NCBI GenBank assembly: GCA_903837355.1
Contig: CAILUI010000338.1
Location: forward strand, 1 to 63,238
DNA from: an uncultured Victivallales bacterium
GTDB taxonomy: Bacteria; Verrucomicrobiota; Lentisphaeria; Oligosphaerales; JAFGRS01
Direction of reading: 5' to 3'
DNA length: 63,238 nt
A program made the position numbers and the translations under genes. How positions within the stretch are numbered: position 1 is the first letter of the stretch; each line of letters starts with the position of its first letter. Below the pieces are notes generated by a model. The model ran no database searches and was not told the origin of the DNA. It saw only the letters and a program-made list of their open reading frames with translations. Of this stretch, positions 1-6,617 are shown piece by piece.

Positions 1-68
1 AACGCGGCCTGGTCCTGCCCCCGGAATACGCGGCAAAGGCACAGACCGTACAGACCAAGGATCCCTAA
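1..68 (+). CDS. C-terminal tail of an upstream gene, possibly an ABC substrate-binding protein (partial)
   Basis: An open frame runs from the window edge to a TAA at 66-68, which overlaps the ATG of the next gene (TAATG), so the two are probably translationally coupled. The 21 visible residues begin RGLVLPPEYAAKAQ. They resemble the C-terminal part of the receptor lipoprotein at 5166-6191 (RRLVLNPEVARKLG), which suggests a second substrate-binding protein of the same ABC_sub_bind family. The tail is too short for a firm call. Confidence 0.4.
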   Translation, partial: RGLVLPPEYAAKAQTVQTKDP

Positions 69-1321
69 TGCAGATTGAAACACAAATACAGGGAAATCGC
101 GCGGTGCTGCGCCTTAAGGGGCGTCTCGACGCCGCCTGGGCGGAGCACTTCCATAGCGCCGTCCGGGAGGCCCTCCGCGACGGCCATCACCACGTGCGCA
201 TCGACGCCGCCGGACTGGAATACCTCAGCTCGGCCGGCATCCGCACGCTACTGAGGATCCAGCGCGAACTGGCGGCCGTCAAGGGCTCGTTCGGGATCAT
301 CCGTGCCTCCGCCTTCGTGGCCGACACCCTGCGCCTTTCCGGCCTGCAACTGCTGCTGCTGCCCGAGACGGAAGCGGCCACCGCGGACGCCACGAGCCCC
401 GTCGTCAGCGCTCCGGTGGGGGCCGTACTGCCGCCGCGCGGCAGCCACTTTGACCGCCATCCCCTGACGGCAGGGGGGCAGATCACGGTTCGCGCCGTCG
501 GCGGCTGGAAGCCGTGGCAGACGGTGGCGGCCAACGACGCGGTGGACCTCGGTTTCCCGCGGACCGTCTTCGGCCTGGGCATCGGCGCGGCCGGCCGCGA
601 TGTTGCCGACGCCCGCAGCCGCTTTGGGGAATTCGTCGCGGCGGCCGGCTGCCTGGCCTGGCTGCCGGGCGATGGGGCCGACACCCCGGACTACCTGGAG
701 CAGGCTGAGAGCTTCGTCCCGCGCCTGCACACCATCCAGGCGCTGACGGGGCAGGGCTCCTTCGCGCACCTGCTGCGCTTCCGACCGCAGGAAAAGGGCG
801 ACGTCGTGACGCTGTCCGACCTGTTCTTGCAGGCGTTCGCGACGACGCCGGCCGACGCCGTGGCGATGGTCGTTCTGGCCGAGGTGGACGGCCTCGTCGG
901 CGTCGCCCTGGCGCGCTCGCCCGGTCTGATTCAGGCGGCCGACCGGCCCGCTGACTTTCCGGAGCTGCGCACCTGGCTGGCCTTCTGCGGGGAACGGCTG
1001 CACCGCCAGACCCTGGCCCTCGTCGTCGCCTTTGCCAGCCGTGATCCGGCGCACGCGGCGGTTCCGGGTCTGGCGCCGCTGCCGTCCTGCCCCGCGACTC
1101 GGGCCCACGCGCACGCGGTGGTCCTGCCTTTCCAGCCGCTGCCGCAAGGCCTCCTGGAGCTTGAGCCCGCGGTGCGCGCGGCCTTCAAGGACAGCGAACC
1201 CCGCGGGTTGCTCCATCTCCTCGAAGATGACCGTCCCGTCATCGGCCTCGGCCAAAGCGCGTTCATTCGCGGGGCCTGCTGGTGCGCCCCGGTGCAGTTC
1301 TCAAAGGAGAGCCCACTATGA
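68..1321 (+). CDS. STAS-domain protein (anti-sigma-factor-antagonist type) with an unrecognised C-terminal domain
   Basis: The protein has 417 aa. Residues 1-100 form a STAS domain with the conserved LEYLSSAGIRTLL segment; the second Ser is in the place of the serine phosphorylated in SpoIIAA/RsbV. Such domains bind partner kinases or transporters and switch by Ser phosphorylation. Residues about 120-417 are a globular region I cannot assign, containing FGLGIGAAG and GEFVAAAGCLAWLPGDG followed by HLLRF; it could be a sensory or phosphatase-like module. An AAGGA Shine-Dalgarno lies at 57-61. The stop overlaps the permease start (ATGA at 1318-1321), so this protein is coupled to an ABC importer. 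A STAS partner for an ABC system recalls MlaB with MlaF, but that role is inferred. Confidence 0.8.
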   Translation: MQIETQIQGNRAVLRLKGRLDAAWAEHFHSAVREALRDGHHHVRIDAAGLEYLSSAGIRTLLRIQRELAAVKGSFGIIRASAFVADTLRLSGLQLLLLPETEAATADATSPVVSAPVGAVLPPRGSHFDRHPLTAGGQITVRAVGGWKPWQTVAANDAVDLGFPRTVFGLGIGAAGRDVADARSRFGEFVAAAGCLAWLPGDGADTPDYLEQAESFVPRLHTIQALTGQGSFAHLLRFRPQEKGDVVTLSDLFLQAFATTPADAVAMVVLAEVDGLVGVALARSPGLIQAADRPADFPELRTWLAFCGERLHRQTLALVVAFASRDPAHAAVPGLAPLPSCPATRAHAHAVVLPFQPLPQGLLELEPAVRAAFKDSEPRGLLHLLEDDRPVIGLGQSAFIRGACWCAPVQFSKESPL

Positions 1322-2259
1322 CCTTGGTAATCGGCGCTTTCACCATCGGGCTGATCCTGTCGCTGTTGTCGATGGGCGTCTGGATCAGTTTTCGCATCCT
1401 GCGCTACTGCGACATCACCGTGGACGGCTCCATCACCCTGGGCGCCTCGGTCGCTGCCGTGCTGCTGGTGCGCGGCTGGTCGCCCTGGACCGCCACGCTG
1501 GCGGCCACCCTGGCCGGTGGTGCGGCCGGCTTCGTGACCGGGGTGCTCCACACCCGTTTCCGCATCCAGGAACTGCTCTCGGGCATCCTGGTCATGACCG
1601 CGCTCTACTCCATCAACCTGCGGGTGATGGGGCGCAGCAACGTGCCACTGCTCAACGTCAGCAACCTGGCCACGCCCATCGCCGACCAGCTCACTCGTCT
1701 CAGCGGTGGTGCCGACGCTGTCCCCCTGCTCGGTTGGTCGGTGCCCATCCTCGATGCGGCCATGCTCATCACCGTGCTGCTGATCACGGTGGCGGTGGCG
1801 CTGCTGATCCACCGCTTTCTCCTCACCCATATTGGCACGGCCATGCGCGCTACCGGTGAGAACGCCCAGATGGTGCGTGCCCAGGGCGTCAACCATCAGG
1901 CCATGCTCGTCTTCGGGCTGGTCTGTGCCAATGCGCTGGTCGGCATGGCCGGCGCCCTGCTGGCCCAGTACCAGGGCTTTGCCGACGTGCAGATGGGCAT
2001 CGGCATGATCGTCTGGGGCCTGGCCAGCATCATCATCGGCGAAGCGCTGGTCGGCCAGCTCACCCCGGGCCTGGCCCTATGCGGCGCCATTATGGGCACC
2101 ATCCTGTTCCGCCTCCTGGTCGCCATCGCCCTGCGTTGGGGCCTCAATCCCAATGATCTGAAGCTGGTCACCGCCGTCTTCGTCTTCGCCGCGCTGGTGC
2201 TTCCGGGCGGAGTGAAATCCTGCGTCGCCAAGTGGGTCAAAGGACGCCGCCATGCTTAA
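1318..2259 (+). CDS. ABC transporter permease, TrpY/COG4120 type (BPD_transp_2)
   Basis: This is an inner-membrane permease of 313 aa with about eight hydrophobic segments. The N-terminus MTLVIGAFTIGLILSLLSM leads into RILRYCDITVDGSITLGA, the signature of COG4120 permeases (TrpY and relatives). A MRATGENAQMVRAQGV coupling-helix region near residue 180 would contact the ATPase. The ATG at 1318 is chosen over an upstream in-frame ATG at 1282 because AAAGGAGA (1303-1310) sits 7 nt before it and it overlaps the preceding stop. The family imports small amino-acid-like or unknown solutes with an ABC_sub_bind lipoprotein. The ATPase gene overlaps it by 8 bp. Confidence 0.9.
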   Translation: MTLVIGAFTIGLILSLLSMGVWISFRILRYCDITVDGSITLGASVAAVLLVRGWSPWTATLAATLAGGAAGFVTGVLHTRFRIQELLSGILVMTALYSINLRVMGRSNVPLLNVSNLATPIADQLTRLSGGADAVPLLGWSVPILDAAMLITVLLITVAVALLIHRFLLTHIGTAMRATGENAQMVRAQGVNHQAMLVFGLVCANALVGMAGALLAQYQGFADVQMGIGMIVWGLASIIIGEALVGQLTPGLALCGAIMGTILFRLLVAIALRWGLNPNDLKLVTAVFVFAALVLPGGVKSCVAKWVKGRRHA

Positions 2260-3064
2260 CCTTCGTCACCTCAGCAAGACGTTCTTCCCGAAGACCCCCA
2301 ACGAGGTCCAGGCCCTGCGCGACATCGACCTGACCATTCCCGAGGGCTGCTTTGCCGCCATCATCGGCACCAATGGCTCCGGCAAGAGCACCCTGCTGAA
2401 TGCCGTGGCCGGTACCTTCGAGCCCGACCTGGGCGAGATCCACATCGATGAGCAGGACATCAGCCACTGGCCGGAGTATCGCCGTGCCAGCCTCATCGGC
2501 AGAGTCTTCCAGAACCCCTTTGCCGGTACCGCGGCCGAGATGACGATCGCGGAGAACATCGCTATGGCCATGCGTCGCGGCTGCCGCCGGGGTCTGGGCC
2601 TGGCGCTCCACCGCGGCGCCCGTGCCGAGATCGCCGAGCGCGTCCGCACCCTCAACCTGGGGCTGGAGACTCGCCTCGACAACCCCATCGGGACCCTCTC
2701 CGGCGGCCAGCGGCAGGCCCTCACTCTGCTGATGGCTACCTGGCGGCGTCCCCGCCTGCTGCTGCTCGACGAACACACCGCTGCCCTCGATCCGAAGAGC
2801 GCCGCGCAGGTGGCTGAGCTCACCCTCGAGATCATCCGGCGCGAGAAACTGACGGCCCTGATGGTGACCCATTCGATGCAGCAAGCCGTGCAACTGCCCG
2901 AACACATTATCATGATGCACAAGGGCCAGATCGTGCGCCAGTACGGTGCGCCGGAGAAAGCCCGCGTGCGCGTCTCCGATCTGCTCGCCGCCTTCGACCA
3001 CGTCCGCCGCCGCGAGCAACTCGATGCCACGGTGGCTGAGATCATTACCAAGCAGTACGGCTGA
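2252..3064 (+). CDS. ABC transporter ATP-binding protein, TrpZ/COG1101 type
   Basis: The protein is a 270-aa ATPase partner of the permease encoded just upstream. It has Walker A GTNGSGKST (about residues 39-47), signature LSGGQRQALTLL, Walker B LLLLDEHTAALDP and the H-loop MVTHSM. The length is normal for a stand-alone ABC ATPase. Shine-Dalgarno AAAGGA (2239-2244) is 7 nt before the ATG, inside the permease gene. COG1101 proteins accompany COG4120 permeases and COG2984 receptors. Here the receptor gene (5166-6191) lies about 2 kb downstream, past two STAS genes. Confidence 0.92.
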   Translation: MLNLRHLSKTFFPKTPNEVQALRDIDLTIPEGCFAAIIGTNGSGKSTLLNAVAGTFEPDLGEIHIDEQDISHWPEYRRASLIGRVFQNPFAGTAAEMTIAENIAMAMRRGCRRGLGLALHRGARAEIAERVRTLNLGLETRLDNPIGTLSGGQRQALTLLMATWRRPRLLLLDEHTAALDPKSAAQVAELTLEIIRREKLTALMVTHSMQQAVQLPEHIIMMHKGQIVRQYGAPEKARVRVSDLLAAFDHVRRREQLDATVAEIITKQYG

Positions 3065-3155
3065 CCCGAGGTCGGCCGGCGGGCGCCGGCGGCGCGGCCA
3101 GCCCCTGGTCACTGACGGTAAGGCGTTGCCGGGCCGGAAACCCCAAGGAGAGACC

Positions 3156-3533
3156 ATGAAGTTCGAAGACAGTGTGGCCGACCAGGCCGTCGTCGTCTGC
3201 GTTGAGGGCCGGGTGGATGCGTCCAATGCCACCCTCTTCGAAGGCCACTGCAAGCGCCAGATGACCGACCACCAACGGCGGAGTCTGGTGCTCGATATGA
3301 GCAAGGTCGAGTACCTCAGCAGCGCCGGGCTGCGGGCCATCCTCAGCCTGGGCAAGCAGACTCAGGCCGGCGGCGGGAAGCTGGTGCTGTGTGGCCTCTC
3401 GGGAGTGGTCCGCGAGATCTTCGCGATCTCCGGTTTCCTCAACCTCTTCCCGGTGGCCGATACGCTGCTGCGGGCCGTGGGTCTGGCCATGGACGCGGCC
3501 CCGCCCTCCCGTCCCCGTACACCCCGCGCGTGA
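3156..3533 (+). CDS. Single-domain STAS protein (anti-sigma factor antagonist family)
   Basis: The protein has 125 aa; residues 1-110 are a STAS domain and the tail is Pro/Arg-rich. The motif VEYLSSAGLRAIL places a Ser at the regulatory phosphorylation site. The ATG at 3156 follows CCAAGGAGAG (Shine-Dalgarno AAGGAG) and replaces a longer frame that overlaps the ATPase gene. The 91-nt gap after the ATPase gene is GC-rich with no clear promoter, so co-transcription is likely. It may bind the ABC ATPase, a GPP34 domain, or an anti-sigma factor encoded outside the window; no SpoIIAB/RsbW-type kinase is visible here. Confidence 0.85.
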   Translation: MKFEDSVADQAVVVCVEGRVDASNATLFEGHCKRQMTDHQRRSLVLDMSKVEYLSSAGLRAILSLGKQTQAGGGKLVLCGLSGVVREIFAISGFLNLFPVADTLLRAVGLAMDAAPPSRPRTPRA

Positions 3534-3635
3534 GCGGCAACGCAGGAGGCCGGGGGCTAGCGGCGCAGGGGGATCGGCCGGGCGCCAGGCAGAGGTATCG
3601 ATACGTGTAGAGGCAGGAACAAGACGAGGGCAACC

Positions 3636-4649
3636 ATGACCATCAGCGAACGTAAGCAAGGCAGTGTCACCATCGTGCAGGCCCAGGGCCGACTGGACGC
3701 CGGCAGCGCGCCGGACACCGAGAAGCGCCTGACGGCGCTGGTCGCCGCGGGGGCCCGGCAGGTTGTGCTTGACCTGGCGGGAGTGGAGTACCTCAGCAGC
3801 GCCGGCCTGCGGGTTCTGCTGGGGGCGGCCAAACGTCTGCAACAGGCGCAGGGGAAGCTGGTCCTGGCCACTCCGACGCCCCAGGTGCGGCAGGTCCTCG
3901 ATATGGCCGGCTTCTCGGCCCTCATCCCCGTCTTCGCTACCGCCGCGGCAGCCACTGCCTGCCTCGCGCCGCCGGCGGTCCTGGAGCGCCCGGAACGCGC
4001 CCCGGTGAGTCTCGTCGAAGAGGTCTATCTGCTGGCTCTCGACGACCAGCGGGGCGTCATCAAACCGACGCTCCTGCCGATCTTGGATTGCGCCCTCGCC
4101 GGCGCGCTGCTCATGGAGTTGGCACTGTGCGGGCGCATCGACACCGACGCTACCGGGTTGCGCGTCACCTCCAGCGAGCCCACCGGCGATGCCCTGCTCG
4201 ATGACGCCCTGCGGGAACTGCAGCGCCAGCCCGAGCCGCAACCCACGTCCTACTGGGTCGAGGCCTTCACCGAGACGGCGCGGCACCTGCAGGATCAGGC
4301 CCTGACCCGGCTGCTTGCCAAAGGCGTTCTCAAGCAGGAGGACCGGCGCCTGCTGTGGGTCTTTGCCGTGCGGCGCTACCCGATCATGGACGACCGCGAG
4401 GTCAAGGAAGTGCGGACCCGCCTGCGGGAGTTGATCCAGAGCGACGACATCCCCGACCCGCGCGATGTGGTCCTGCTCAACCTGGCCAACGCCTGTCGCC
4501 TGTTGGACGACCTGCTGACGCCGCCGGAGCGGGAGCGCTTGCAGCCGCGCATCGCCGCCCTGGCCCGCCTGGATCTGATCGGCCAGGAGATGGCCCGCTT
4601 AATACGCAGCATCGAACAGATGATGGCGACGGCCATGATGGTCTACTGA
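3636..4649 (+). CDS. STAS-GPP34 fusion protein (GOLPH3-like)
   Basis: The protein has 337 aa. Residues 1-105 form a STAS domain (VEYLSSAGLRVLLGAAKRL). A short Pro/Ala-rich linker leads to a GPP34 domain at about 122-337, which opens with EEVYLLALDDQRG and continues through GALLMELALCGRID, RRYPIMDD and DPRDVVLLNLANACRLLDDLL. GPP34/GOLPH3 proteins in eukaryotes bind phosphatidylinositol-4-phosphate at Golgi membranes; the bacterial versions are largely uncharacterised. A Shine-Dalgarno GAGGG precedes the ATG. The same two domains are encoded by adjacent genes at 10312-11326, so they probably work together. A membrane-surface adaptor is a reasonable inference. Confidence 0.85.
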   Translation: MTISERKQGSVTIVQAQGRLDAGSAPDTEKRLTALVAAGARQVVLDLAGVEYLSSAGLRVLLGAAKRLQQAQGKLVLATPTPQVRQVLDMAGFSALIPVFATAAAATACLAPPAVLERPERAPVSLVEEVYLLALDDQRGVIKPTLLPILDCALAGALLMELALCGRIDTDATGLRVTSSEPTGDALLDDALRELQRQPEPQPTSYWVEAFTETARHLQDQALTRLLAKGVLKQEDRRLLWVFAVRRYPIMDDREVKEVRTRLRELIQSDDIPDPRDVVLLNLANACRLLDDLLTPPERERLQPRIAALARLDLIGQEMARLIRSIEQMMATAMMVY

Positions 4650-4671
4650 TGGGGCTTCTGCGCTGAGGCAC

Positions 4672-4688
4672 TACCTTCTGTGAAGGTA
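4672..4688 (+). promoter_or_regulatory. Hairpin covering a ribosome-binding site
   Basis: TACCTTC-TGT-GAAGGTA is a perfect 7-bp stem with a 3-nt loop. Its right arm contains GAAGG, the Shine-Dalgarno of the mini-ORF whose ATG is at 4692. Folding would hide that site. Whether this is regulatory is inferred. Confidence 0.4.
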
Positions 4689-4691
4689 CAC

Positions 4692-4751
4692 ATGGACGTG
4701 TTCACCAGCACGGTGCTTGGCCCGGAAGCGGCCGAAAGAAGGTTGTCGTGA
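4692..4751 (+). CDS. 19-aa mini-ORF coupled to the downstream lactonase remnant
   Basis: ATG at 4692 follows GAAGG (4682-4686) by 5 nt and encodes MDVFTSTVLGPEAAERRLS. Its TGA (4749-4751) overlaps the GTG start of the next gene (GTGA), the usual geometry for translational coupling. The peptide has no recognisable domain. It may be a leader peptide or simply chance. Confidence 0.3.
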   Translation: MDVFTSTVLGPEAAERRLS

Positions 4752-5152
4752 AGCTCTATCTGCTCCAATGCGGCATCATCCAGAGCTGGAAGCACCTGTT
4801 CACTATGGGCCGTGGCGTCAATCAGCCCTTCGCGGTTCCGGTGCCCTTTTTCGATGTCTTCGGCGATGGCTCGGTGCAGATTGTCTTCACGCCGGGCCAT
4901 ACGCCAGGGCACCAGTCGCTCTTGCTGCATCTGGAGAAGTGGGGGCCGACGCTGCTGACCGGCGACAGCGTCTACACGAACGAAATCCTCGATGAGGACG
5001 TGCTGCCCGGCCTGGTCTACAGCCCGGCCGATGCTGTTGCCTCGATCCGCAAGACCCGTGAACTGCGGCAGCTTCACGGTGTGCGCATTATCACCGGTCA
5101 CGATCCGTCGGCCTGGGCGGGGTATGCAAAGGCCCCCGCGTACTATGAGTAG
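4748..5152 (+). CDS. Internally truncated N-acyl homoserine lactonase-like MBL-fold protein, probably inactive
   Basis: The protein has 134 aa, about half the family length of roughly 250. The N-terminus MKLYLLQCGIIQSW and the C-terminal part (DVFGDGSVQIVFTPGHTPGHQS, then LLTGDSVY and IITGHDP) match both ends of AttM/AiiA-type lactonases. The middle, which in the family carries HxHxDH, is absent: the frame jumps from PVPFF straight to DVFGDGS around 4846-4855. Reading frame and start (GTG after AAAGAAGG) are intact, so this is a clean in-frame deletion rather than frame decay. Without HxHxDH the dinuclear metal site cannot form. It could be a remnant, a regulatory remainder, or an assembly collapse. 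Confidence 0.75.
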   Translation: MKLYLLQCGIIQSWKHLFTMGRGVNQPFAVPVPFFDVFGDGSVQIVFTPGHTPGHQSLLLHLEKWGPTLLTGDSVYTNEILDEDVLPGLVYSPADAVASIRKTRELRQLHGVRIITGHDPSAWAGYAKAPAYYE

Positions 5153-5165
5153 GAAGGAAGCGACG

Positions 5166-6191
5166 ATGCACATGAAGATGATCACGACCCAAGGGCATCT
5201 GGGACAGGCGCTGCGGGCGGGGTGCGCGGCCGCGTTGCTGCTCAGCGCTGCCAGCTGCAAGCGCGAGACGGCGCCGGCGGCGGCGCCTGGCGTTCAGACC
5301 TACCGCATCGCCTTCGCCTCCTTTGGGCCCGATCCGGCCGCCGACAATGCCATCGAAGGGTATCTTGCGGGGTTGCGTGACGAGGGGATCCAGGAGGGTA
5401 AGAACCTGGAGGTGATCCGCAAGCACGGCTCTGGCGAGATCGGTCAGCTGCCCCTGCTGATGCAGTCGCTCGAGGCGCAGAGCCTGGATCTGATTGTGCC
5501 GATGTCGACGCCGGGTCTGTCCGCCGCCTTCGGGGCGGTCAAGACCACGCCGATGGTCTTCGTCTACACCTACGATCCGCTCGGGGCGGGCGCCGGCAAG
5601 AGCTTCGCAGACCACCTGCCGCGGGTGACCGGCGTGGCGTCGTTCCCGCCGGTAGAGGGGACGATGGAGCTGATCCTCCAACTTTTCCCCCAGGCGCGTA
5701 CGGTCGGGACGATCTATAACGCCTCCGAGGCCAACTCGGTCAAGGCGGTCGGAGTGGCGCGCGAGGTGCTGAAGGCCAAGGGGCTGACCCTGACGGAGAT
5801 CAGCATCGGCGGGACGGGCGAGGTCCTGCAGGGAACCCAAGCCCTGCTGGCGCGCGGTCCGGATGTGGTGTGGGTCACCGGCGATAACACCATCCTGCAG
5901 GCGCTGGAGGGGGTGATCCGGCCGGTGACCGAGGCCAAGCTGCCGCTGATCTTGAACGATCCGGAGTTCGTCGACCGCGGCGCCCTGGCAGGCGTGGGTA
6001 TCGGCTGGCATGCCAGCGGCCTGGCGGCAGGGAAGATGGCGGCACGCGTCCTGCGCGGCGAGAGCCCTGCCGGTATCCCGATCGTCAACCTGGCCAAACG
6101 CCGCCTCGTGCTGAATCCCGAGGTGGCGCGGAAGCTGGGCGTGGTTTTCCCGGCCGAGTTGCTGCAGGAAGCCGCGGCAGCCACGCCGTAA
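5166..6191 (+). CDS. ABC transporter substrate-binding lipoprotein (ABC_sub_bind, TrpX/COG2984 type)
   Basis: The protein has 341 aa. The N-terminal signal ends in a lipobox (LLLSAAS followed by Cys near residue 27), so the mature protein should be lipid-anchored outside the inner membrane. The mature part follows the two-lobed ABC_sub_bind pattern: YRIAFASFGPDPAADNAIEG at the start, DLIVPMSTPGLSAAFG in the middle, then PMVFVYTYDPLGAG. The ATG at 5166 follows GGAAGGAAG; a longer in-frame extension overlaps the lactonase remnant and lacks a signal peptide at its start. It should deliver ligand to the permease/ATPase pair at 1318-3064. Ligand unknown; the family includes tryptophan receptors. 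Confidence 0.9.
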   Translation: MHMKMITTQGHLGQALRAGCAAALLLSAASCKRETAPAAAPGVQTYRIAFASFGPDPAADNAIEGYLAGLRDEGIQEGKNLEVIRKHGSGEIGQLPLLMQSLEAQSLDLIVPMSTPGLSAAFGAVKTTPMVFVYTYDPLGAGAGKSFADHLPRVTGVASFPPVEGTMELILQLFPQARTVGTIYNASEANSVKAVGVAREVLKAKGLTLTEISIGGTGEVLQGTQALLARGPDVVWVTGDNTILQALEGVIRPVTEAKLPLILNDPEFVDRGALAGVGIGWHASGLAAGKMAARVLRGESPAGIPIVNLAKRRLVLNPEVARKLGVVFPAELLQEAAAATP

Positions 6192-6298
6192 GCGCCGCGC
6201 GCCGGGGGGTCGGTTGGCGGCCGGCCGCCGGCGGCCCGCTCAGACTTCGTGGCGGCTCCGATGATCGGCCCAGCAGCACAAGACAGGTGAGTGTCGGT

Positions 6299-6610
6299 AT
6301 GCACATTGGAGCGGTTCGTAGCGACGGCGCGAGCGTCGTCCGGGTCAGCGGTCGCCTCGATGCGGCGCACGCCCAGGCGTTCGCCGAGGCCCTGCTGCCG
6401 GTGCTGGCCGACCTGTCGGCGGCGCCGGTCCTGGATCTATCTGGCGTCGAGTACATCTCCAGCGGCGGGTTACGGGTTCTTCTGCAGGCCGCCAAACAGG
6501 CGCAGGCGCGCGGTGCGCAACTGACCCTGACGCAGGTGCCGGCAGCGGTGTACTCCGTACTGGCCCTCTCCGGCTTCTGCACCTTCATGGCCATCCGGGC
6601 TCAGGACTAG
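6299..6610 (+). CDS. Single-domain STAS protein
   Basis: The protein has 103 aa and is entirely a STAS domain, with VEYISSGGLRVLLQAAKQA carrying the putative phospho-Ser. ATG 6299 is preferred over the in-frame GTG at 6287 because AGGTGA (6285-6290) lies 8 nt upstream of the ATG. It ends 7 nt before the MBL-fold gene, so the two are probably co-translated and may be partners. The preceding intergenic stretch (6192-6298) contains the GC-rich palindrome-like run GGCGGCCGGCCGCC and no recognisable promoter. Confidence 0.85.
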   Translation: MHIGAVRSDGASVVRVSGRLDAAHAQAFAEALLPVLADLSAAPVLDLSGVEYISSGGLRVLLQAAKQAQARGAQLTLTQVPAAVYSVLALSGFCTFMAIRAQD

Positions 6611-6617
6611 GGACTCG

